Source: Oscillospiraceae bacterium
GTDB lineage: Bacteria; Bacillota; Clostridia; Oscillospirales; QAMX01
Direction: 5' to 3'
Assembly (NCBI GenBank): GCA_015067715.1
Contig: SVLY01000003.1
Location: 35,574-99,573, forward strand
Length of the DNA stretch: 64,000 nucleotides
Shown: in pieces, positions 28,379-37,184 of the stretch
Layout: the number at the start of each line of letters is the position of its first letter
How positions within the stretch are numbered: position 1 is the stretch's first letter
Translations under genes and position numbers: made by a program
The notes under the pieces: model-generated
What the model was told of the DNA's origin: nothing
The model's input: only the letters and a program-made list of their open reading frames with translations
Database searches by the model: none

Positions 28379-28409
28379 GATCCGGTCGTTTTGACCGGGT
28401 CTTTTTTTT
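28379..28409 (+). terminator. Rho-independent terminator downstream of galE
   Basis: GATCCGGTC-gtttt-GACCGGGTC followed by a T8 tract. Confidence 0.85.
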
Positions 28410-28582
28410 GCGTGGGGCGTTTGGATATTTTACTTATTCATTAGCTCATACCCCAGGAAACGGGAGAGAAAATAACGCTCATTCCCCCGGAAAATATACC
28501 TTGACTCAAGGAGCAACAATGGGGTTGTGCAAAATGCGCAAATAGTGTCGAAACTATGCTTTTTAATCCATTAATTCCTCAA

Positions 28583-28618
28583 TTGACATTTGACGGTCAC
28601 ACTGGTAAACTATATCAT
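28583..28618 (+). promoter_or_regulatory. Putative promoter of the purine operon
   Basis: Either TTGACA (28583)-N17-TAAACT (28606) or TTGACG (28590)-N17-TATCAT (28613). Confidence 0.6.
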
Positions 28619-28653
28619 GCGAGTTTACCCGTAACAGAATATGCTTTGATCGC

Positions 28654-28720
28654 TCGATACATAACAAATGATACGGATTTGAAGTTTCTGCCCGGACGCC
28701 GTAAATGACCGGACTATCGA
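28654..28720 (+). ncRNA. Guanine-class purine riboswitch aptamer
   Basis: P1 TCGATA/TATCGA; L2 GATACGG; J2/3 GTTTCTGCC; L3 CCGTAAAT; J3/1 ACTAT with C at the position equivalent to xpt C74 (guanine-type). It precedes BMP/ABC/xpt purine genes. Confidence 0.93.
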
Positions 28721-28735
28721 CCGCATTGGAAATGC

Positions 28736-28777
28736 GCCGATAGGGGGGAGTTTTTTCCTTTATCGGCCTTTCTTTTC
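28736..28777 (+). terminator. Riboswitch expression-platform terminator
   Basis: GCCGATAGGGGGGAgttttttccttTATCGGC followed by CTTTCTTTTC. A competing hairpin TATCGACCGCATT-gga-AATGCGCCGATA overlaps its 5' arm. Confidence 0.8.
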
Positions 28778-28854
28778 GTATGAACCCCCCCAACAGACGT
28801 ATCTTTTCCCCGGCAAAACGGGGTTTTGATAAAAAATATTTAGGAGAGAAAAAA

Positions 28855-30039
28855 ATGAAAAAGTATCTTGCCCTGCTTCTCGCACTGGTCATGGTCTTTT
28901 CCTTTGCTGCCTGCGGCAACAACGGCGAGGACAAAACCGCGGATTTTAAGGCCGGTTTCATCTTCCTTCACGATGAAAACTCCACCTACGACCTTAACTT
29001 CCTGAACGCTGCCAAGGAAGCCTGCGAAGCCCTTGGCGTTGAGTACGTCATCAAGGTCAACATCCCCGAGTCCGAAGCCTGCTACGACGCTGCCGCCGAG
29101 CTGGTTGACGACGGCTGCACCTACATCTTCGCCGACTCCTTCGGCCACGAGCCCTATATGCTCCAGGCTGCCAAGGAATTCCCCGAGGTTGAGTTCTGCC
29201 ACGCTACCGGCACCCAGGCCCACACCGCCGGTGTTCCCAACTATCACAACGCTTTCGCCAACATCTACGAAGGCCGTTTCCTGGGCGGCGTTGCTGCCGG
29301 TCTTAAGCTCAACGAGATGATCGCCGCCGGCGAGTTCACCGCTGAAGAAGCCAAGGTTGGCTACATCGGTGCATTCCCCTACGCCGAAGTTATCTCCGGT
29401 ATGACCTCCTTCTTCCTGGGCGTCCGTTACGCCTGCCCCTCCGCCACCATGGACGTTACCTTCACCAACTCCTGGTACGATCCCACCCTTGAGCAGGAAG
29501 GCGCTGTTAAGCTCATCAACAACGGCTGCAAGCTCATCTCCCTCCACGCCGACTCCATGGGCGCTCCCACCGAGTGCCAGAACAAGGGTGTTCCCTTCGT
29601 CTTCTACAACGGCTCCGCTATGGACGCCTGCCCCGACACCTACATCGTCGCTTCCTACATCAACTGGGCTCCCTACATGACCTACTCCATGCAGGCCGCT
29701 ATGAACGGCGAGACCATTGCTGCTGACTGGAACGGCACCCTCGAAAACGGCGGTGTTGCTCTTAAGGAGCTCAACGAGAACGTCGCTGCCGAAGGCACCA
29801 AGGCCAAGCTTGAAGAAGTCAAGGCCGCTCTGCTCAACGGCTCCATCAAGGTCTTCGACACCTCCACCTTCACCGTCAACGGCCAGACCCTCACCAGCTA
29901 CATGGCCGACGTTGACGATATGGGCGACTTCGTTCCCGAGACCGAAGCCATCTCCGGCGGTTACTTCCACGAGTCTGAATACCGTTCCGCTCCCTACTTC
30001 GATATGTTCATCGACGGTATCACCAACCTCGACGCCTAA
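28855..30039 (+). CDS. BMP-family (PnrA/Med-like) nucleoside-binding ABC transporter lipoprotein
   Basis: ATG 28855 after GGAGAG; MKKYLALLLALVMVFSFAACGNN lipobox; DLNFLNAAKEACEALGVEY; NYHNAFANIYEGRFLGGVAAGLKL. Confidence 0.92.
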   Translation: MKKYLALLLALVMVFSFAACGNNGEDKTADFKAGFIFLHDENSTYDLNFLNAAKEACEALGVEYVIKVNIPESEACYDAAAELVDDGCTYIFADSFGHEPYMLQAAKEFPEVEFCHATGTQAHTAGVPNYHNAFANIYEGRFLGGVAAGLKLNEMIAAGEFTAEEAKVGYIGAFPYAEVISGMTSFFLGVRYACPSATMDVTFTNSWYDPTLEQEGAVKLINNGCKLISLHADSMGAPTECQNKGVPFVFYNGSAMDACPDTYIVASYINWAPYMTYSMQAAMNGETIAADWNGTLENGGVALKELNENVAAEGTKAKLEEVKAALLNGSIKVFDTSTFTVNGQTLTSYMADVDDMGDFVPETEAISGGYFHESEYRSAPYFDMFIDGITNLDA

Positions 30040-30053
30040 AATCTGATTTGCAT

Positions 30054-30089
30054 AAGGGAAGCCCTGTTTATCAAAACAGGGCTTCCCTT
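30054..30089 (+). promoter_or_regulatory. Perfect 16-bp-stem intercistronic hairpin without a T-tract
   Basis: AAGGGAAGCCCTGTTT-atca-AAACAGGGCTTCCCTT between the lipoprotein and ATPase genes. Confidence 0.85.
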
Positions 30090-30190
30090 AAAGTGCTGTA
30101 AAGGGCAACCCAGTGACACTCAGCCTCTGAGCTGCCCTTTGCTGCTCTTTATTATTTACAGAAATATACCTGAACTGGAGGACAAAGCAT

Positions 30191-31720
30191 TTGGAGACCA
30201 AAGTTGCCAGCGTCAAAATGCGAAACATCACCAAGTCGTTCGGCCCGGTAATTGCAAACGACAGAGTGTGGTTGGACATCTATAAGGGAGAGATCCTTGC
30301 CCTGCTGGGAGAAAACGGCAGCGGCAAGACCACCCTGATGAATATGCTTTCCGGTATTTACTATCCCGATGAAGGCGACATTTTCATAGACGACAAGAAG
30401 GTCGTCATCCGCTCCCCCAAGGATGCCTTTGCCCACAGGATCGGCATGATCCACCAGCACTTCAAGCTGGTCGACGTGCTCTCCGCCGCCGAGAATATAA
30501 TTCTCGGCCTTGAGGGCAAGCTGGATCTCAAGGCCGCCTCTGAAAAGATCCGCCAGATCTGCGACGCCTACGGCTTCGAGGTCGACCCCGACCAGAAGAT
30601 CTACGATATGTCCGTCTCCCAAAAGCAGACCGTTGAGATTGTAAAGGTTCTCTACCGCGGCGCGGACATTCTTATCCTGGACGAGCCCACCGCCGTTCTC
30701 ACCCCCCAGGAGACAGAAAAGCTCTTTGCGGTTCTCCGCAACATGAGAAACGACGGAAAGGCCATCGTCATCATCACCCACAAAATGCACGAGGTTGAAG
30801 AGCTTTCCGACCGCGTTGCCGTTTTGCGCCACGGCCAGTTCATCGGCGACATGCTGACCCGGGACACCAACGCCCAGGAAATGACCAATATGATGGTCGG
30901 CCACTCCGTCACTCTTAACATCGACCGCCCCGAGCCCGTTGACCCCAAGCCCCGCATCGAGGTCAGAAACCTTACCGTCCGCTCCATCGACGGCATTTTA
31001 AAGCTCCAGGACGTCTCTTTCACCGCCATGAGCGGCGAAATTCTTGGCATTGCCGGCATTTCCGGCAGCGGTCAGAAGGAGCTGCTTGAGGCCATCGCCG
31101 GTCTTCAGCCCGTTGAAAAGGGCTCTATCTGCTACGTTGAAGAAGACGGTACCCACGACGAGCTTCTGGGCAAGGACCCCCTCCGTATTGCCGAAAAGGG
31201 CATCGCCCTTTCCTTCGTCCCGGAGGACCGGTTGGGAATGGGTCTCGTTGGCGCAATGGACATCAGCGACAACATGATGCTCCGTTCCTTCAGAAAGGGC
31301 AGGAGCATCTTCACCGACCGCAAGAGCCCCCGCAAGCTGGCTCAGAAGGTCGTCCGCGACCTTGACGTAAAGACCCCCAACATTGAGACCCCCGTCAGCA
31401 AGCTCTCCGGCGGCAACGTTCAGAAGGTGCTGGTCGGCCGCGAGATCGCCGAAGCTCCCAAGGTCCTGCTCACCGCCTACGCCGTGCGCGGTCTGGACAT
31501 CAACTCTTCCTACACCATTTACGAGCTGCTCAACCAGCAAAAGAAAAAGGGCGTCGCCGTTATCTACGTCGGCGAGGACCTGGACGTGCTTCTTGAGCTC
31601 TGCGACCGCATTCTGGTGCTCTGCGCCGGAAAGGTCAGCGGCATCGTTCCCGGCAGAGGCGCCAAAAAGCGCGACGTCGGCATGATGATGACCCGTCTTG
31701 GAGGTAACAGCAATGAATAA
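30191..31720 (+). CDS. Nucleoside/simple-sugar-type ABC transporter, dual ATP-binding protein
   Basis: TTG start after GGAGGACAAAGCAT; LLGENGSGKTTLMNMLSGIYYPDEG, LILDEPTAVLTPQE; second half SGGNVQKVLVGREIAEAPKVL. Confidence 0.93.
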   Translation: METKVASVKMRNITKSFGPVIANDRVWLDIYKGEILALLGENGSGKTTLMNMLSGIYYPDEGDIFIDDKKVVIRSPKDAFAHRIGMIHQHFKLVDVLSAAENIILGLEGKLDLKAASEKIRQICDAYGFEVDPDQKIYDMSVSQKQTVEIVKVLYRGADILILDEPTAVLTPQETEKLFAVLRNMRNDGKAIVIITHKMHEVEELSDRVAVLRHGQFIGDMLTRDTNAQEMTNMMVGHSVTLNIDRPEPVDPKPRIEVRNLTVRSIDGILKLQDVSFTAMSGEILGIAGISGSGQKELLEAIAGLQPVEKGSICYVEEDGTHDELLGKDPLRIAEKGIALSFVPEDRLGMGLVGAMDISDNMMLRSFRKGRSIFTDRKSPRKLAQKVVRDLDVKTPNIETPVSKLSGGNVQKVLVGREIAEAPKVLLTAYAVRGLDINSSYTIYELLNQQKKKGVAVIYVGEDLDVLLELCDRILVLCAGKVSGIVPGRGAKKRDVGMMMTRLGGNSNE

Positions 31721-32924
31721 AAACAGAGAACCTCTTTTCCATATTTCAAAGCGCGGCGATATGCCCTGGTATTTCGGCTGGGGAGTGAGAGCGGCATCCA
31801 TCCTTCTGGCACTTCTGGTCTGCGGAATTATCAGCTCGCTGGTCACCTCCGAAAACCCCATTCAGATCTACGGTACCATTTTTGACGGCTCCTTCGGCTC
31901 TGTCCGCAAGTTCATGGTATTGCTTCAGAACATTGCCATGCTCCTGTGCATTGCCCTTGCTCTCACACCCGCATTTAAGATGCGCTTCTGGAACATCGGC
32001 GGCGAAGGTCAGGCTCTGGCCGGAGCTTTGGCCGCGGCGGCCTGCATGATCCTTATGAAGGATCTGCCCAATATCGTCGTCATTCCCTGTATGTTCATCA
32101 CCAGCATTTTGGCCGGCGCTCTCTGGGGCGCCATTCCCGCCGTTTTCAAGGCGAAATTCGGCACCAACGAGACCCTTTTCACACTTATGATGAACTACGT
32201 TGCGATCCAGCTGGTTGCCTATTTCTCAGTGGTCTGGGAAAACCCCAAGGGCTCCGGCAGTATCGGCGTTATCAACCCCCTCACAAAGATCGGCTGGTTC
32301 CCCGACCCCTCCGGCATAAAGACCGCCATCGGCGACTTCCTCGCAAACGGCTGGATAGCCGACTTGCCCTTCAGCCAGGCCCTTGAAAACCTCTTCATCA
32401 AGTCCGAGTGGCTCTTCGACATTCTCTGCTCCAAGTACACCGTCAACATCGTCATCGTGGCTCTGGTCACCGTTGGCATGTACATCTACCTCAACTACAC
32501 CAAGCACGGTTACGAGATCTCCGTCGTGGGCGAAAGCGAGCGCACCGCAAGATATATCGGCATCAAGGTGGACAGGGTCATCCTCCGCACCATGCTGATC
32601 TCCGGCGCCATCTGCGGTCTTGCCGGTCTGCTGCTGGTGGGCGGCACCAACCACACCCTCAACGCCGACATCGTTGCCGGCAGAGGCTTTACCGCGGTCA
32701 TGGTTTCCTGGCTTGCCAAGTTCAACCCCATCTGGATGGTGCTCACCAGCTTTTTGCTGGTCTTCCTTGAGAGAGGCGCCGGCGAGATCGCAACGGACTT
32801 CAGCCTGAACGCCTCCTACGGCGATATCCTCACCGGTATCATCCTCTTCTTCATCATTGGCGGCGAATTTTTCATCAACTACAAGCTCAGCCTGAAAAAA
32901 TCTTCTAAGAAGGAGGAGAAATAA
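31713..32924 (+). CDS. ABC transporter permease (nucleoside-type)
   Basis: ATG 31713 overlaps the previous stop; FWNIGGEGQALAGALAAAA and YISVVGESERTARYIGIKV-type motifs. Confidence 0.9.
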   Translation: MNKNREPLFHISKRGDMPWYFGWGVRAASILLALLVCGIISSLVTSENPIQIYGTIFDGSFGSVRKFMVLLQNIAMLLCIALALTPAFKMRFWNIGGEGQALAGALAAAACMILMKDLPNIVVIPCMFITSILAGALWGAIPAVFKAKFGTNETLFTLMMNYVAIQLVAYFSVVWENPKGSGSIGVINPLTKIGWFPDPSGIKTAIGDFLANGWIADLPFSQALENLFIKSEWLFDILCSKYTVNIVIVALVTVGMYIYLNYTKHGYEISVVGESERTARYIGIKVDRVILRTMLISGAICGLAGLLLVGGTNHTLNADIVAGRGFTAVMVSWLAKFNPIWMVLTSFLLVFLERGAGEIATDFSLNASYGDILTGIILFFIIGGEFFINYKLSLKKSSKKEEK

Positions 32925-32926
32925 CA

Positions 32927-34012
32927 ATGTTTGAAGCCATTCTGTCTTTCCTCCCCCGCGCCGTTTCCCAGGGTATCCCCCTGCTTTACGGCTCCACAGG
33001 CGAGATCATAACTCAGAAATCCGGAAACATGAACCTGGGTATTCCCGGCGTTATGTACGTTGGCGGTATCTGCGGCGTTATCGGCGCATTCATCTACGAA
33101 CAGAGCCTTCCCTCTCCCGAGGCCATGATCCCCTTCTTTGCGGTGCTCATTCCCCTGCTGTTCTGCCTGCTTGGCTCACTGCTGATGGGCGCGCTCTTTT
33201 GCTTCCTCACCGTCACCCTCAGAGCCAACCAGAACGTCACCGGTCTTGCCATGACCACCTTCGGCGTGGGCTTTGGCAACTTCTTCGGCGGCTCCCTGGT
33301 CAAGCTGGCCGGCGCCGATATGCCCTATCTGGCACTCACTGCCACCTCAAACTGCTTTAAAAAGACCCTTCCTCTGGCCGCGATTCTCAACTCCTGGGGA
33401 GACAGCATTGACGAGGCCTGCGGCAAAATGGGCGTCTTTGGGGACAAGCTGGGCAACGTTATCGACTTCATCTTCGACGCTTTCGGTGAGGTCCTGCTGA
33501 ACTACAGCTTCCTTGTTTACCTTGCCATCATCATCGCCCTCATCGCATCCTTTATTATCAACCGCACCCGCACCGGTCTTCACCTTCGCGCCGTTGGCGA
33601 AAACCCCGCCACCGCAGACTCTGCGGGCATCAACGTCAATCTCTACAAGTACGTTGCCACCTGTCTTGGCTGTATGATCGCAGGTCTTGGCGGACTTTAC
33701 TACGTTATGGACTACGCCAACGGCATCTGGGCCAACAACGCCTTCGGCGACAGAGGCTGGCTGGCCATCGCTCTGGTCATCTTCACCGTGTGGCGCCCCA
33801 ACGTCGGCGTTGTGGCATCCTTCCTCTTTGGCGGCCTTTACATTCTCCATATGTACATCCCCTCCGGCATGAACCTTGCCGTTAAAGAGCTGTACAAAAT
33901 GCTGCCCTACGTTGTCACTATCATTGTTCTGATCATCTCCTCTCTGAGAAACCAGAGAGACAAACAGCCGCCCCAGTCACTGGGTCTGCCCTATTTCCGG
34001 GAAGACCGATAG
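32927..34012 (+). CDS. ABC transporter permease (nucleoside-type), second subunit
   Basis: LLYGSTGEIITQKSGNMNLGIPGVMYVGGICG; LRAVGENPATADSAGINVNLYKY; GLGGLYYVM. Confidence 0.92.
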   Translation: MFEAILSFLPRAVSQGIPLLYGSTGEIITQKSGNMNLGIPGVMYVGGICGVIGAFIYEQSLPSPEAMIPFFAVLIPLLFCLLGSLLMGALFCFLTVTLRANQNVTGLAMTTFGVGFGNFFGGSLVKLAGADMPYLALTATSNCFKKTLPLAAILNSWGDSIDEACGKMGVFGDKLGNVIDFIFDAFGEVLLNYSFLVYLAIIIALIASFIINRTRTGLHLRAVGENPATADSAGINVNLYKYVATCLGCMIAGLGGLYYVMDYANGIWANNAFGDRGWLAIALVIFTVWRPNVGVVASFLFGGLYILHMYIPSGMNLAVKELYKMLPYVVTIIVLIISSLRNQRDKQPPQSLGLPYFREDR

Positions 34013-34034
34013 CAAGCACCGGAGGTCAAAAGCA

Positions 34035-34616
34035 ATGAACTTTCTTGAAGAACGCATTATCAAAGACGGTAAAGTCAAGCCCAACAACGTCCTCAAGGTG
34101 GACAGCTTTCTCAACCACCAGATGGACATCTCTCTCATGGAAGAGATCGGCCGCGAGTTTCGCCGCCGCTTTTCGGACAAGCAGATCACCAAGGTTCTCA
34201 CCATCGAGGCTTCCGGCATAGGCATTGCCTGTTTTGTGGCAAAGGAGTTCGGCGTGCCCATGGTGTTTGCCAAAAAGTCACACTCCATCAACATCGACAG
34301 CGAAGTTTACATCGCCCAGGTCGAGTCCTTCACCCACAAGAACATCAACAACATCGTCGTATCAAAGCAGTTCATCACCGCCGAGGACCGCGTTCTTATC
34401 ATCGACGATTTCCTTGCCAACGGCTGCGCCCTGCAGGGGCTCATCGGCATTACCAAGTCCGCCGGAGCAACCGTCGAGGGTATCGGCATCGTCATTGAAA
34501 AGGGCTTCCAGATCGGCGGCCAGATCATCCGCAACCTCGGAATTCAGCTGGAGTCCCTTGCCATCGTAGACGCCATGGACGCCGAGACCGGCACCGTGAC
34601 CTTCAGAGAACAGTAA
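34035..34616 (+). CDS. xpt: Xanthine phosphoribosyltransferase
   Basis: LKVDSFLNHQMDISLMEEIGREF; VLTIEASGIGIA; VLIIDDFLANGCALQGLIGI. Confidence 0.96.
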   Translation: MNFLEERIIKDGKVKPNNVLKVDSFLNHQMDISLMEEIGREFRRRFSDKQITKVLTIEASGIGIACFVAKEFGVPMVFAKKSHSINIDSEVYIAQVESFTHKNINNIVVSKQFITAEDRVLIIDDFLANGCALQGLIGITKSAGATVEGIGIVIEKGFQIGGQIIRNLGIQLESLAIVDAMDAETGTVTFREQ

Positions 34617-34630
34617 AATCCCAAACACTG

Positions 34631-34662
34631 ATCCCCCGAACCCCTTGGGTTCGGGGGATTTT
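34631..34662 (+). terminator. Rho-independent terminator of the purine operon
   Basis: ATCCCCCGAACCC-ctt-GGGTTCGGGGGATTTT. Confidence 0.88.
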
Positions 34663-34664
34663 GC

Positions 34665-34693
34665 TTGCATACGGAAAGGTCTTAGGGTATAAT
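34665..34693 (+). promoter_or_regulatory. Putative promoter (TTGCAT-N17-TATAAT)
   Basis: TTGCAT 34665-34670, TATAAT 34688-34693 upstream of the ATG at 34737. Confidence 0.7.
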
Positions 34694-34736
34694 ATCGGTA
34701 AAGACAAAAATTTCTTTTTTGAGGGAGAATTCACAT

Positions 34737-35450
34737 ATGAACAAACTGGTCTACGCCGAAAATTACGACGGGATGAGCGCCCTTGCGGCGGATATGATGG
34801 TGCGGATAGTTCGGGACAACCCCAGGGCCGTAGTTGTGATCGCCACCGGCGGCTCGCCGCGCCTTGCCTACCGCATTTTCTGCAGCCGCGCAAAATCCGA
34901 GGGCATCGACGTTTCCGGCGTCACCTTCGTCAAGCTGGACGAGTGGCTGGGGCTTGAGCCCACGGACGAGGCCACCTGCGAGTTCTTTATCCGCCGGGAG
35001 CTTCTCGATCCCCTTGGGATCTCTGAAGATAAGTTCATCCACTTTGACTCCCTCGCCCCGGATGCCGAGGCAGAATGCGCCCGCTTCCGCGCTGAGTTCG
35101 ACGCCCTTCCCGCTGTGGATCTGGTCACTCTGGGCATCGGCAAAAACGGACACCTTGGTCTCAACGAGCCTTCCGACCACCTTTTCACCCGTGCCCACAC
35201 CGTGGAGCTGGAAGCAAAGACCCGCACCCACGATATGCTCACCCACACCGGCGTAAACGTCACCCGGGGCATCACCATGGGACTTGCCGAGATCTTCCGG
35301 GGTAAGGAGATAATGCTTCTTGCCACCGGCGGAGAAAAAGCCCACCTTAAGGACTACCTCACCGACGGCCGCATTACCACCGAGGCTCCCTTCACTCTGC
35401 TGAAGCTCCACCCCGGCTGTACCTGCTTCGTGGACAGGACTGCCTTTTAG
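34737..35450 (+). CDS. Glucosamine/galactosamine-6-phosphate isomerase (NagB/AgaI-like family)
   Basis: VVVIATGGSPRLAY; VTFVKLDEWLGLE; LVTLGIGKNGHLGLNEP; LLATGGEKAHLKDYL. Confidence 0.88.
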   Translation: MNKLVYAENYDGMSALAADMMVRIVRDNPRAVVVIATGGSPRLAYRIFCSRAKSEGIDVSGVTFVKLDEWLGLEPTDEATCEFFIRRELLDPLGISEDKFIHFDSLAPDAEAECARFRAEFDALPAVDLVTLGIGKNGHLGLNEPSDHLFTRAHTVELEAKTRTHDMLTHTGVNVTRGITMGLAEIFRGKEIMLLATGGEKAHLKDYLTDGRITTEAPFTLLKLHPGCTCFVDRTAF

Positions 35451-35453
35451 CCC

Positions 35454-36281
35454 ATGTTCCGGAAAGTCTACGTAGAGATAACCAATATCTGCAATATGCG
35501 CTGTTCCTTCTGCCACGGCCACAGCAGACCGCCACGGCAGATGACCCGGGAGGAGTTTTCGCTGGCGCTGGACAGGCTTGGCACCCGGACGGAATATATC
35601 TACTACCACCTCATGGGCGAGCCTCTCACCCATCCGCTCCTTCCGGAGTTTATAAGGCTGGCAGGGGAGAGGGGGTATAAGTCCGTCGTCACCACAAACG
35701 GCGCCCTTCTGCCCCGACAGGGCGGTGAGCTTTTGGCCGCCGGGGTGAACAAGATAAACATCTCTCTCCACAGCTTTGAAGAGCGCATAGACGAAAAGGC
35801 CGCCCAAAGCATTGTTTCCCTGGCGGAATTTGCAAAAACCGCCGCCGCAGAGGGTGTTACCGTGGTCTTCCGCCTTTGGAACCGGGGCTTTGACGGGGGA
35901 AATAACGTCACCGCCGAGGCAATTTTGCGCCGTCATATTCCCGGAGAATGGGCGGAAAACACCCGCGGCGTGCGCATACGCCATAAGCTCCACCTTGAAT
36001 GGGGCGAGCGCTTTTCCTGGCCGAACAGCAACGCCCGGGCTCAGGGGGACAGCTTTTTCTGCTACGGTCTGAGAGACCACTTCGGCATCCTCTCCGACGG
36101 CACTGTGGTTCCCTGCTGTCTGGACAGCGACGGAGTCATTGCCCTTGGTAATATTTTCACAGAGGAGCTTGACGAAATACTGAACTCCGAAAGAGCAAGA
36201 AAAATGGTGGAGGAATTCAACTGCCGCCGGGCATCGGAAGAGCTGTGCAAACGCTGCGGCTACGCCCGAAGGTTTGTGTAA
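35454..36281 (+). CDS. Radical SAM/SPASM-domain protein
   Basis: CNMRCSFC (CxxxCxxC); YYHLMGEPLTHPLLPEFI; C-terminal cysteines FCYGLRDHFGILSDGTVVPCCLDSDG...CKRCGYARRFV. Confidence 0.88.
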   Translation: MFRKVYVEITNICNMRCSFCHGHSRPPRQMTREEFSLALDRLGTRTEYIYYHLMGEPLTHPLLPEFIRLAGERGYKSVVTTNGALLPRQGGELLAAGVNKINISLHSFEERIDEKAAQSIVSLAEFAKTAAAEGVTVVFRLWNRGFDGGNNVTAEAILRRHIPGEWAENTRGVRIRHKLHLEWGERFSWPNSNARAQGDSFFCYGLRDHFGILSDGTVVPCCLDSDGVIALGNIFTEELDEILNSERARKMVEEFNCRRASEELCKRCGYARRFV

Positions 36282-36322
36282 GGCCCTCTCCGCCCCGCCC
36301 TTGGGCGGCACCTGTCAAAAAG

Positions 36323-36351
36323 AAAAGCGTGGGCTTTTAGCCCACGCTTTT
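36323..36351. terminator. Bidirectional terminator between convergent genes
   Basis: AAAAGCGTGGGC-tttta-GCCCACGCTTTT. Confidence 0.85.
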
Positions 36352-37053
36352 AATAATACATTCGGCGAATTTTGCTTTTGCCGAGGGCGAGAGGTTGCAA
36401 TGCTCGCTTCCCTCGTCGCAGCAGACAGTAATATCGTGACCGTTTTCGCTCATCAGAGCGGCAAATTTCTTCACATGGGCCTCGGGAGAGACAAGAGAGT
36501 CGGCAGTGCCGTAGAAAATAAAATAGGGTATCCGCGGCAGACGGTTGACGAGATGGAGGGGAGAGATGTTTTTGAGCGCCTCTTCAATGGGGCCCGGCTC
36601 ATTCCAGAGCGCACTGTAAAATGTACGGGGCAGGTCATTTCGTTCGGTGTAATGAAAGACCGCGTCGCACACGGGGCAGTCGGTGACACAGGCCACCGGA
36701 GTGCGCTTTGAAAAGAGGGAATAGACAAGTGCCGACTGGCCCCCCATGCTTCCGCCCGTTGAAACAACGGGAATATCGCCGGGAAGCGAATATTTCTCAA
36801 TGAGAACGTCCACAACCTCATCCGCATAGGCAACAGCGGCCGCGTTCATCCAGGACCAGGGGTTAGTATATGGCGCAACGTAGAGCAGGCCCTCTTTGCC
36901 GTAAAGCTCGCCCTCGGGGATATCATCGTTGTAGATACAGCATGATCCAAGTCCAAAAAAGGACAGCACGATGCCGCGAATCGGTTTTCGGCAGAGTTTT
37001 TCGTTTACGTAGGCAAAATCTCTTATGTTTTCGCAGGTGATAAGCTTGTCCAC
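36337..37053 (-). CDS. Alpha/beta-hydrolase-fold protein
   Basis: GGSMGGQSALVYS nucleophile elbow; YFIFYGTADSLVSPEAHVKKFAALM; EGSEHCNLSP. Confidence 0.75.
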   Translation of the reverse strand: MDKLITCENIRDFAYVNEKLCRKPIRGIVLSFFGLGSCCIYNDDIPEGELYGKEGLLYVAPYTNPWSWMNAAAVAYADEVVDVLIEKYSLPGDIPVVSTGGSMGGQSALVYSLFSKRTPVACVTDCPVCDAVFHYTERNDLPRTFYSALWNEPGPIEEALKNISPLHLVNRLPRIPYFIFYGTADSLVSPEAHVKKFAALMSENGHDITVCCDEGSEHCNLSPSAKAKFAECIIKSVG

Positions 37054-37137
37054 AACGGAAGCCTCCTTGCAATTTTTAGTGGAGTGCTATGATTATATCA
37101 CAGGGTCTGCTTCTGTGCAAGCATAACAGTGCAAAAA

Positions 37138-37165
37138 GCCCGCCGTGCATTTCAGCACGGCGGGC
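37138..37165 (-). terminator. Rho-independent terminator of the PFP gene
   Basis: GCCCGCCGTGC-atttca-GCACGGCGGGC; on the minus strand followed by TTTTTGC. Confidence 0.85.
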
Positions 37166-37184
37166 ATCTGTTGTTTATTTGAGC

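Noticed and set aside
28840-29970. 376-aa minus-strand ORF antisense to the BMP lipoprotein gene
   Set aside because: Repetitive Gly/Val/Glu composition; shadow of a highly biased coding sequence.
34731-36311. 526-aa minus-strand ORF spanning nagB-like and radical SAM genes
   Set aside because: Crosses two well-supported opposite-strand genes; no motif.
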